A DNA stretch of 64,000 nt, taken from Nissolia schottii. Taxonomy: Eukaryota > Streptophyta > Magnoliopsida > Fabales > Fabaceae. A program made the position numbers and the translations under genes. This document shows positions 24,201 to 34,060 of this stretch, piece by piece. The stretch spans positions 520,847 to 584,846 of the forward strand of contig QANU01021398.1 in NCBI GenBank assembly GCA_003254905.1, given 5' to 3'. Numbering within the stretch: position 1 is the first letter of the stretch; the number at the start of each line of letters is the position of its first letter. A model generated the notes under the pieces. The model was not told the origin of the DNA and did no database searches. It was given only the letters and a program-made list of their open reading frames with translations.

Positions 24201-27081
24201 GTTTTTTTAATTTAATTATCCCTTGCCGCTGATCATGATGACTGAAACCTTTGCAGGGACAATTTTGATCTTGTATTTTGTTGTTTTAAATGCTGACTTT
24301 TTTTGTCTCTGTTGCATGCAGGATGATTTAACTCATCAGCTTGCCATGATCATCAGGCACAATGAGAATTTGAAGAGACAGGAGAGGAATGGATCACCTG
24401 CGCATATTATTTCTGAATTTGCACAGTTGTTGCAGTTTCACATAGCCACCTATTTTGATAATGAGTTGCCTGGACTGCCAAGAGTATGTTTGTGTTCAGA
24501 CACCGGCATTTTAATACTGATATGCTAGGTTTCCTTTAACCTTAATGAGTAGAGTAATATTTTTCACAGGCAACTCAAAGGTCAGGAAGGCCTATCAAAT
24601 CAATATGTAGCAGGCTTAAGGCAAAAGAAGGCCGGATTAGAGGAAACTTGATGGGGAAAAGAGTTGATTTTTCTGCTCGAACGGTAATTACACCTGATCC
24701 AACCATCAACATCGATGAATTGGGAGTACCATGGAGTATTGCTTTGAACCTTACATATCCTGAGACTGTAACACCATATAACATCGAAAGGTTATCATTT
24801 GGATATGCTTTTTCAGTTACATTGTCTTTTAAAAAGCTTTTTTTCCCAATAGTATTAAAAGAAAAATATTTGAAATGGAAAAACAGGTTGAAGGAGCTTG
24901 TTGAGTATGGACCCCATCCTCCACCGGGAAAAACTGGTGCCAAGTACATCATTCGTGATGATGGGCAAAGGCTTGATCTTAGATATTTGAAGAAAAGTAG
25001 CGATCACCATTTGGAGCTTGGATACAAGGCATTGTTTTTAGAGAATACCAAATTTTATCTTTTAGGCTTTCTTTAATGCCTTCTAATAGTCGTCACATTG
25101 TGGTTTTAGGTGGAGCGTCATTTAAATGATGGAGACTTTGTTCTCTTCAATCGTCAACCTAGTCTTCATAAAATGTCTATCATGGGGCATAGAATCAAAA
25201 TCATGCCTTATTCTACATTCCGGCTTAATTTGTCCGTAACTTCACCGTATAATGCTGATTTTGATGGGGATGAAATGAATATGCATGTTCCTCAGTCATT
25301 TGAAACAAGAGCAGAGGTGTTGGAGCTCATGATGGTGCCTAAATGCATTGTGTCACCTCAAGCAAACAGGCCAGTAATGGGAATTGTCCAAGATACGCTT
25401 TTAGGATGCAGAAAAATCACCAAGAGAGATACCTTCATCACGAAGGTAATATTTGATGAATTTTTCTATTTCTGCAGTTTACTTCAGCACCCTGGTTCTT
25501 ATACAAGCTATTCAGAAGTCTGACTCTTGATCTTTATTTTTCAGGATGTTTTCATGAACATTCTGATGTGGTGGGAAGATTTTGATGGGAAAGTTCCTGC
25601 TCCTACAATATTGAAGCCAGAGCCATTGTGGACTGGGAAACAAGTTTTCAATCTAATCATTCCTAAACAAATAAATTTGACTAGAGTCTCTAGTTGGCAC
25701 AATGAGAGTGAAAAGGGACCCATAACTCCTGGGGATACCATGGTCAGAATTGAGAAAGGGGAGCTACTCACTGGAACGCTTTGCAAAAAGACACTTGGAA
25801 CGTCTACTGGAAGTCTCATTCATGTCATTTGGTATGCAGTTCCATTATATAGTAATTATATACAAATTTCTATTTGAAATTACTAGCTGAATTAAATTAT
25901 AATGGTCCATTTGCCTTTACAACCTCTTTGTGAAGAGGAGTGGATTGTTCCTTTGTTGATCCGAACTTAACTCCTAGTGACTTTGTTAAACAATTTTGTA
26001 ATATCATGGAGTGCTTTCTGACAATAGGTTTGAACTTTCTGTGGCTTTGGAGAGAGTTTTATTCAGTTCCTTTCTTCTTTGTTCACCCGCAATGACTGTC
26101 TTCTATACAGGGAAGAGGTTGGCCCTGATGCAGCTCGTAAATTTCTTGGTCATACTCAGTGGCTTGTAAACTACTGGCTTCTGCAGAATGCTTTCAGCAT
26201 TGGAATTGGTGACACAATTGCTGATGCGTCCACTATGGAGGTTATTAATCAGACTATTTCACAGGCTAAGGAGAGAGTGAAACAACTCATTCGGGAGGCT
26301 CAGGAAAAGAAGTTGGAGGCTGAACCTGGTAGGACAATGATGGAGTCATTTGAAAATAAAGTGAATCAGGTGATTTCATTTCCTTAATTGTCATTTTGCT
26401 ATATTATTGAATTTTGCTTTTGGTTGAGTCTGATGTATTATGTCATTGATAATTTTAGGCACTGAATAAGGCTCGTGATGATGCTGGAAATAGTGCACAA
26501 AAAAGTTTATCCGAGAGCAATAATCTGAAAGCCATGGTGACAGCTGGTTCCAAAGGAAGTTTTATCAACATCTCTCAGATGACTGCTTGTGTGGGGCAAC
26601 AGAATGTTGAGGGCAAGCGAATTCCATATGGGTTCATAGATAGGACATTACCCCACTTCACTAAAGATGATTATGGGCCTGAAAGTCGTGGCTTTGTAGA
26701 GAACTCATATCTCCGTGGACTAACCCCACAAGAGTTCTTTTTCCATGCCATGGGAGGTAGGGAAGGTCTTATTGATACTGCTGTGAAGACCTCTGAGACT
26801 GGATACATTCAGAGGCGGCTTGTGAAGGCTATGGAGGATATCATGGTTAAATATGATGGGACAGTTCGGAACTCATTGGGAGACGTTATACAATTTCTCT
26901 ATGGAGAAGATGGTATGGATTCTGTTTGGATAGAAACACAAAAGTTGGATTCCCTGAAAATGAAAAAGTCAGAATTTGACAGGGCCTTTCGGTATGAGTT
27001 TGATGATGAAAACTGGAAGCCTACCTATATGCTTGAAGAGCCTGTAGAAGACTTGAAAACCATCAGAGAATTTCGTAATGT
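21266..27081 (+). pseudogene. NRPB1: NRPB1 copy B, intact exons 1-10, truncated in exon 11
   Basis: Second NRPB1 in the same orientation, 20.8 kb from copy A. Exons: 21266-21349 (start codon, 28 residues beginning MDIRFPYSPAEV), 21439-21702, 23593-23892, 23988-24146, 24322-24483, 24570-24790, 24887-25028, 25110-25445, 25545-25831, 26111-26369, 26459-27081. The reading frame is open for about 945 residues and very close to copy A. The zinc-binding region, [10 protein letters not shown] and bridge-helix region are present. It ends at ...IREFRN with a single N at 27082 followed by unrelated AT-rich DNA. The trigger loop, the C-terminal half of the core and nearly the whole CTD are absent, so as shown it cannot make a working polymerase subunit. 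Intron 2 is 1.9 kb against 0.25 kb in copy A because of a transposon. Either the truncation is real or two contigs were wrongly joined at the N. Confidence 0.85.
21771..23395. mobile_element. Inverted-repeat transposon inserted in intron 2 of NRPB1 copy B
   Basis: Intron 2 of copy B is about 1.6 kb longer than in copy A. The extra DNA has imperfect inverted ends: TATGTTTGGATACGTAATGG near 21771 and, on the opposite strand, TATATTTGGATTGATGG near 23395. Both are followed by 'GATGGAAT'-rich subterminal repeats. The interior is AT-rich with no transposase. The ends resemble PIF/Harbinger- or hAT-type non-autonomous elements. The superfamily is uncertain and the target duplication was not resolved. 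Confidence 0.6.
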
Positions 27082-27566
27082 NATTGTTGTTAATGGATTA
27101 TTTAGCTTAATATATATATGTATATGTCTTTGTTTGAATTTTATTTTTATTTTTATTTTTACATATCAAACAAATTACAATGTTATATATTTTTTAATTG
27201 TTATGAATAGATTATGGTATTTGGTTGAATTTATGATGTTGTTATGTTAAAATGATTATATTTGTTTAATTTTTATGAATTGCATAATTGTTAATTTAAA
27301 TTATATTATTTTTATGCAATAAAATAATTATTTTCTATAGTTAATACTTATATTATGTAAACATAAAGTATTTTTTAGAAAGTAATAGGTAGGTAAGGTA
27401 GGGTTAGGGTTTAAATATTTTTTTATGCATAGGCTTAGGATTTTTATTTCTAAAACCTGTGGGTAGGGTTAAATAGGGTAGAGTATGATTTTTCTTTATC
27501 CAATAGGTTGAATGTAGGGATAAGGTTGAGCTAATATACCCTACCCAACTCTACCCATTGCCATCT
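27082..27566. other. AT-rich sequence after the NRPB1 copy B breakpoint
   Basis: Starts at the single N. It is very A/T-rich with a degenerate 'tagggtagggtta' stretch near 27395-27480. It has no similarity to exon 11 of copy A and no supported gene. Confidence 0.6.
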
Positions 27567-28545
27567 CTATAAGTAATTGTGTTTGGTATGAGGTAATCTA
27601 TTTAGATTACCGATAATCTTATTTTCAAATTATTTGGTAATGGACATTGACTTGTTTAGAGTGACAAGATTGTCGGTAATCTAGATCACCCAAGTAATTT
27701 ATATTAGCTTCGAAGTGATGATGTGAATTAACTTCATGAGGGTGTCTATTTGGATTATCACTTCCCAGGTAATCCTAAAACTTTTGTTTTGACTAAAATA
27801 CCATCAACCTTACCAATAAAACAGTCATCTCCCTTTATAATTATCTCTTACTACAACCATCACCATTGTCACAACCACTACTTGCCACTCACCACCACTG
27901 ACTATTGCCATAACCTACCACCCATCGTCGTTGCCACCACCACTGTCACCATCACCATTGCCTCCACCATCCACCCCCACCACCACCACAACCATCGCCA
28001 CCACCTAGCATTGTCATCGTTACCACAACCACCACTATCACCACCATTGCCACCACCACCCACCTCATCACTACCATAACCATTGCCACTGCCTAACACT
28101 GTTGTTGCCACTGCCACTACACAACAACCACTGCCACCGCCAATCACTAACATCATCGTCGCCACCACCATTGTCGCCGCTACCACCCACTGTCACCATC
28201 TACCTGCCACTAGTGCCATTACAACTACCACTGTTATCACAACCACCGCTAACACCTACCATCTACCACTAGTGTCATCGCTACCACTATCGATGTTGTC
28301 TCTGCCTCTACCACTACCACCACAATCATAGTAACCATAATTATTATTATTATTATTATTATTATTATGGCTATTTATTTAATTTTATGTTTATTGTTAT
28401 TTATGTTTATTTTAATATTGTTTGGAAGGTGTTACAATAAAATGAGTATATTACCTAGTAATCTTTTTTATATGGTAGATAAGGTAATATAAATTCTTAG
28501 TTACATTATTTGCGCATATCAAACACAACAATAATGTAACATTCC
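27567..28545. mobile_element. Candidate TIR element with a CCA-rich low-complexity core
   Basis: Left end GTAATTGTGTTTGGTATGAGG and right end (reverse complement) ATTGTTGTGTTTGATATGCG are imperfect inverted repeats. Each is followed by GGTAAT-type subterminal words. The core (27840-28330) is a (CCA/CAT)n-like trinucleotide tract that opens long spurious frames on both strands, followed by (ATT)n at 28338-28370. No transposase was seen. The superfamily is unassigned. Confidence 0.5.
28338..28370. repeat. (ATT)n microsatellite
   Basis: About ten ATT/TTA units in a row. Confidence 0.9.
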
Positions 28546-29825
28546 TAACAATTTAAAAGGTGATAATTTCTCTGAAAGGTAATCCAGATTACCAGTAATC
28601 TTGATAGACAATGTATTAAATGCTTATTACTGTTTAATGAAGGAAGTGAAAACAAAAACATTGTTAGACAGTATTGGAGTGTAGAAGCACTCAATCCCTC
28701 TATAAAGGGATTGGATTATCTCACGTTGTTTTTTCATATGACATTGTCATATGTGATTTATCACTATTAATTAAGAAAGTGAGATCCATGCATGACATAA
28801 GCAATCAACAAAATTAATGCTTGAAAATCACACATACAATATCATGTGAAAAAGTAGGATAAATATTATTGCACACCCCCTGTTTGCACACCTATTGCAC
28901 ACCTACCCTATTTTTAAAACTCTCGGCTAACTCATTAAACTGCTAACCCTAACCAACGACGTGTTATCTTCGAGATAACTGCTCTTCCCATTTCGTTTGT
29001 TCTGTTCCTTTCGTTTTTACTCATTCTCTCTCTGTATCGTGTTGTTCTGGTTTATCGCTTCGTTGTTGCTCATTTGTTCTTGATTTCATGTTTTGCTTTG
29101 CGCTTTTTGATCTATTTGTTTTTTATCTGTTCTGCTATCTGTAATTGATGTCGATGAATCCATTCATTTTTGGCAAGGAACTGTCGTTTATGGACTTGTT
29201 AGAAAGATTCAACAATGCTACGGCAGCGCTGCCCGAACTCACTGTGGTGGAAGGTAATAACACGATGGTTGTGTTTAAGGATATAATATAAGCTATGTCT
29301 TACATATTTGATAAGTTAGGTCTAAAATAGAAGAATGGTTAGGTCTCTTATAATACAGTGATTGTGTTTACTTCGCAGAGGGTGTGTTATGTGGCTCCAG
29401 CATTCCAACTCAAGTAATCAGTGACATTAATAATGAAGAGATGGTTTTAGCAACATATGATGAGAATGTAGGGACGATGACGTCAAACATTGAAGGTATT
29501 TTTAATGAGTTAAATGTTGTTTAGGTCTATAACGTTATACTGGCTAGGTCTACAATAGAAGAATGGTTAGGTCTGTTGTAATACTATGGTTGTGTCTTAC
29601 ATCACAAGAAGGTTAGGTCTCTTATAATTTGGATGTTATGTCTACTTCATAGAGGGTGTGCTATCTGGCTCCAACATTCCAACACATGTAATAAGTGATG
29701 TTAATAATGAAGAGATGGTTTTAGCGACATATGACGAGAATGTAGGGATGATGGCGTCAAACATTGAAGGTATTTTAATGAATTAAATAATGTTTAAGTT
29801 GTAACGTTATACTGGTTAGGTATGA

Positions 29826-30345
29826 TTTGTGACCACTATTAGGTCCTGCAAGTGGATATAGTTAGGTCTTTTTTGAATTACACGTTAGATCTATTTTATT
29901 TAATATGCTTGGGTTTGAGGAGGAACTCTCCACTTCGCAATGCATTCATAGTTGCTATTTTCCTTTGGCATTCCAATATGTTAAATTATTAGTTTATTGG
30001 TTGGCTGAATACATTCGTCTTGTGTCTTCAATTCTCTATTGTACATTTATTTGATGATAATTCTGTTATCCAAGTAAATATATAACTACTATTTTGCAGC
30101 CCAACATCTCCTTCATACTCACCAACGTCTCCATCTTATTCTCCATCGAGCCCAACATATAGTCCAAGCAGGTAAGTGAACTTCATTTATTATTCTATCA
30201 ACCCAATGAACAGTTTACCTTATGTGTTATGAACAGTAGTCTGACTTACGTTTTTTTTTTGTTTTGTGACCACTATTAGGTCCTGCAAGTGGATATAGTT
30301 AGGTCTTTTTTAAATTACACGTTAGATCTATTTTATTTAATATGC
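29826..30345 (+). repeat. 83-bp direct repeats bracketing an inserted segment
   Basis: 29826-29908 and 30263-30345 are direct repeats of 83 bp that differ at one base. Both begin TTTGTGACCACTATTAGG and end TTATTTAATATGC. The 354 bp between them contain NRPB1-derived DNA and filler. Such an arrangement fits an insertion that came with a local duplication. Confidence 0.9.
29955..30205 (+). pseudogene. Captured NRPB1 CTD exon (exon 12) with flanking intron sequence
   Basis: 30100-30171 is a 72-nt exon that matches exon 12 of NRPB1 copy A (7262-7333) with a handful of changes, all synonymous in the CTD frame ([20 protein letters not shown]). Acceptor TTTTGCAG and donor GTAAGTGAACTTCAT are kept. 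Weaker similarity reaches left to about 29955 (CCTTTGG.ATTCCAA, GATAATTCTGTT) and right to about 30200. Exons 11, 13 and 14 are not next to it. It lies between 83-bp repeats of transposon sequence and within the intron before the last FAR1-like exon. Confidence 0.85.
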
Positions 30346-30921
30346 ATTATTTTGTATGTTTCTCAGATGAGGACGTAGCTAAATCAAGTACAAATATTAC
30401 TATCCCAACTATTAGTATGCAATTTGAGTCTGTTGAGGATGTTCATGATTTTTATAAAGAATATGCAACTAATGTTGGATTTGAGTGCAAGATTAGAAAC
30501 ACAAAGTCTGATGAATTTAGAGTTCCGTGGTACCGCATAATTACATGTGTTAGAGAGAGTAAGATTCGATCGAAGTTACCACCATTAGAAAGGATGAATC
30601 ATTCCGCTGCTACAAATTTCAAGGCCAAGATCATTACATCAAAGAACACTGAGGGGGGTTTGGGTGATCAACAATGTTATTTTGGAGCACTCTTATGCAA
30701 CAAGTCCATTAAAATCAAGACACTTTGCTTCCAACAGATTCATACCAATGTTTGCTAAAAGAAGGATTGAGGTGGATGATAGTGCAGGTGTACGGACATA
30801 CAAGACTTATAACTCCTTGTTATATGAAGTTGGTAGAGCAGAAAACATTATATTCACAAAGAGGGATGTTACAACCACTTCTGTTACGCTAGACATAACA
30901 AATTATGAAGAATATAACTAA

Positions 30922-31375
30922 TAAAATAAGTATATAATGACACAAGACCTAACAGATAAATAATAACAAAGCTAACAAAACAACTACATTAGACCTAACC
31001 AATAAACAACATGAGACATAAGACTTTTATTGCATCAGACCTAACCTATATTTAAAGTGAGACAGAACCATTTCTATTACGTGAGACATAACAAATTATG
31101 AAGAATATAACTAATAAAATAAGTATATAATGACATGAGACCTAACAGATAGACAATAACGGAGCTAACAATATAACTACATTAGACCTAACCAATAAAC
31201 AACATGAGACATAAAACTTATATTGCATCACACCTAACCTATATCATAATTGAGACACAGCCACTTCTATAATACGAGACCTAACCTATATTCAAAGTGA
31301 GACATAACCACTTCTATTACGCAAGACATAACAAATTATGAAGAACATAACTAATAAAATAAGCTCACCCAACAA
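30922..31375 (+). repeat. Tract of AGACCTAAC / GACATAAC words, partly tandem
   Basis: Two to three imperfect copies of a roughly 170-bp block (30890-31080, 31080-31260 and part of 31260-31350) contain 'gagacctaac', 'ataaacaacatgagacataa' and 'attatgaagaatataac'. No coding potential. It lies between the convergent ends of the FAR1-like and Ulp1-type pseudogenes. Confidence 0.75.
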
Positions 31376-31399
31376 CGGGTTCTTCTGTTGACACGACAT

Positions 31400-32792
31400 C
31401 TGTCATCTCCTCCATGATTGGGGACCTCGGCCTATCTTCAGGCCCCATTGCGGCACCCGCATCAGCCCCTTCATCTTCCTTTTGCGGCTCCACATTTTTA
31501 TTTGGTGTTTTTTCCCCTTTGATTTTTTGGGGGCAGGAGGCTCATCATTATTTGATATACTCTCAGTTGATTCTTTTTTTTTTTTTTTGCTTCTCTTTTC
31601 TTCCTCTTGGTGACATGTGAACATCACCAATAATGTTGGTGAGAAGTCCCTACAACAAAAAAAAGTCAATAGTTATTTTGTTATAAAAATTTAAAAATGC
31701 AAAAAAAATGTGAAACCTACCGTTTCCCGAGTCTTCTCATCGTTTAGAAGAGCGTATACCAAATCAGATGTCCAGTACACGATCCATGGGCTGGTGTTGT
31801 CTGAGTTGTTGTACTCCTTGAAGCGGGTAGCTTGTAAGTACAACAACTAAAATTTAAGAGACATCAACAAAACATAAGCAGACGTAACCACTTTAAGCAA
31901 AGAGACAGAACTATTTCATGCATTTGGACATAATAGTAATATTAATAATAATATACCTATAGAACATACACGCAACCTTTGCAATTTTTGACTACACCTC
32001 CATGGTAGTCCTTTATACCATCCAACAATAAGCCGTGGATGAAGGCTGACCAGTTGTATGCCTAAGGGTTTGACACATTAACAATGGTCCGGAGGTGGTC
32101 AATTGACACCTTGTGTGTCATGGTGGGGCACAGAAATTCCTTAACCAGTAGGAGAAGGTATGCCCTCCTGACTTTGTCCTCGGTGATGCCCTTATTTATT
32201 TAGATTGTATGGCGGGGAAAGTTTTTTTTCCTGTATGGGGCCATTGCAGACCGCGCCTCATCAGAATCAATTTCTGGGAAAGGCATACCTATTGCACCAT
32301 AAGACAAAGGATTATTTTAATAAAATAAGTAGTTCACAAAATAAACAAACATAACCAAATAATCATACCGGTTGCTGGCAGCCCTAGTGCAACCCCGATA
32401 TAGTTTGCTCTAACTTTGATCTTGTCATTGTTTGGTACATCCATGGTGTTTGTTGCAAAGTCATAGTGTTTAACTAGCTGATGCACCAATAGATGGTTGA
32501 TAACAACCTTTGGGACTTGGAGCATTGTCCCAAATCTCATTTCTTGAACTATTTTCTTTTGCGCGGCAATGAGTGTTTCTGCCACAACATTTATTTTTGT
32601 GACCAAGCACTTTGACCGATTATGCATTGCAACAAACACCCAAATTAGTGATCATGTATTATGTTTATGTAAAATGATACACTTTCTAGTGTAAACAGAC
32701 CATACCTTTTTGTTGTAATCAATTTTGGACAAGTTGGGAGTGGTGGGTATTACCCTCTTGGTGGCTAAAGTTAGTGATTTCTCTGGTGCCAT
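31400..32792 (-). pseudogene. Ulp1-transposon-type N-terminal domain pseudogene
   Basis: On the - strand. A first exon at 32792-32706 encodes 29 residues (MAPEKSLTLATKRV...). The frame 32639-32345 reads ...MRFGTMLQVPKVV...KIKVRANYIGVALGLPATG. The piece from about 32283 to 31970 reads YNWSAFILHGLL.DGIKDYHG...GCVYVLQ with in-frame stops. Then YLQATRFKEYNNS...PWIVYWTSDLVYALL lies near 31850-31740, and a Lys-rich tail near 31620-31480. The 'LGLP.TG' and 'NWS.FI...GI..Y' motifs resemble the large N-terminal domain of plant proteins that often precede a Ulp1 cysteine protease in Mutator-like elements. No protease domain follows. Stops and a lost acceptor before 32639 show that it is broken. Confidence 0.6.
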
Positions 32793-32819
32793 AGCTTTGC
32801 AACATAATAAAAGTATACA

Positions 32820-34060
32820 ACATTACAAGACATAACTACAAGACACAACAAGATATAACCACATAAAACAGGAAGACACAACATAACAATGCAAAAAGAT
32901 ACAACCAACTAGCAAACACAGACCTAACTATGACAGAGTACGAGACACAACCAAAAGGTTGTGTAGGACATAACCTTATTGTGTAAGCAAAACATAACCT
33001 TGTGTAAAACACATACATAGAAGCATTACAAATGTAGACACAACCGCACACTCTACATAGGCATATTCAACTATTTCATTGAGAAGCCCACAAATTAGTG
33101 TAGACCTAACCAGTTTTCTCTTATCAGATCTAATCATAGAGCGTTATGAACTTAACCATCCACAAAAGACAGACACAACAAACTAGCCAACATCGAACAC
33201 AGCCATAGTAGAAAATGAAACGCAACCATCTATTTTACTCAGACACAACCATTTATTGTGCTCAGATACTAGTAGCCAGGCCCAGGCGATTATGAAAGCT
33301 TGTTAGGCCGGCCTGTTTATAAATATGTTCATATGGGTTTTACTAACAAAATAAACTTACATTACCTTCACTTAGACTCGAACTGAAGAAAATCACCATA
33401 TCAAGGCAATGCCTTAAGCACTAAACTACACTTTTGTAATATTTTATGCAATCATATTTATTAATATAATTTAGGTAATGTTTCAGGCTTATATCCAGGA
33501 AGGTATTTGGATATTATTGGTCTTGTATGTTTCGGGCTTAGATCTTGAAAGATGATTGATTATTATTATTATTATTGAATGTTGTGTTACTGATTGTGTA
33601 GCAGGCAATAGTAACAGGCCTCAGTTACAAACCACTGTAACAGGTCGTAATAATAGGCCAAACCAAATTTTTTTGATAATAAAACAATATACGCAGGCAG
33701 ACCTATCAAGCTCTAGGCCAGACCAGACCTCCCAAACAGGTCAGGCCAGGCTAAAAAATAGTCTTTGATTGTTAATAGGCTAGACCCAGGCCAAAAACTA
33801 ATGAGACATACTCGACCTGTTAAGGACCTGGCTTGACCTGTTCCTATCCCTATCAGACACAACCTTTTTTGTGTTTAGATACAATTATTTCGTTAAATCA
33901 GACATAACTTTTGTTAAATAACCAGACCTAACCATTATTTAGCCAAACAAAAAAGAGATGAAAAAAGTAGCAAAAATAGCAAAAAGAAAGACAAACATAA
34001 TTTTTTGTTTGACAATTAACTTGGATAAAGAAAACAAACTAGTAAGGGTTAGATCTTACT
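32820..34060. other. Tract rich in GACACAACC / GACATAACC words; no gene
   Basis: Many dispersed copies of 'agacataac', 'gacacaacc' and 'gacctaacc' from 32820 to 33270, continuing sparsely to about 33950. A SINE-like fragment ('cttagactcgaactg...aggcaatgccttaagcactaaac') lies near 33370-33430, with a short (ATT)n at 33561-33576. 33600-33850 has 'caggcc' rich degenerate repeats. Nothing here is coding. Confidence 0.55.

Larger units (their letters stand above)
29148..30921 (+). pseudogene. FAR1-like DNA-binding domain gene fragment, frameshifted
   Basis: Predicted exons 29148-29253 (start MSMNPFIFGKEL), 29379-29495 and 29653-29769 (two near-identical 117-nt exons encoding EGVLxGSxIPTxVIS...), and 30367 onwards. 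All junctions are phase 1 and fit together. The last exon reads the start of a FAR1-type zinc-binding domain (FESVEDVHDFYKEYATNVGF, then ...KRRIEVDDSAGVRTYKTYNS in another frame). A frameshift in the G run at 30654-30659 separates the two parts. The sequence stops at 30921, with no MULE transposase core or SWIM domain following. FAR1/FHY3 proteins are transposase-derived transcription factors; this fragment is more likely a transposon relic. Confidence 0.7.

Noticed and set aside
27750..28331. Frames of 82-109 residues on both strands
   Set aside because: Translations of a CCA/CAT trinucleotide tract (TTT/HHH or GGG-type repeats) inside a candidate transposon.
28338..28370. CRISPR-like or other spaced repeat
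   Set aside because: Simple (ATT)n microsatellite in plant nuclear DNA; no spaced-repeat array exists in the window.
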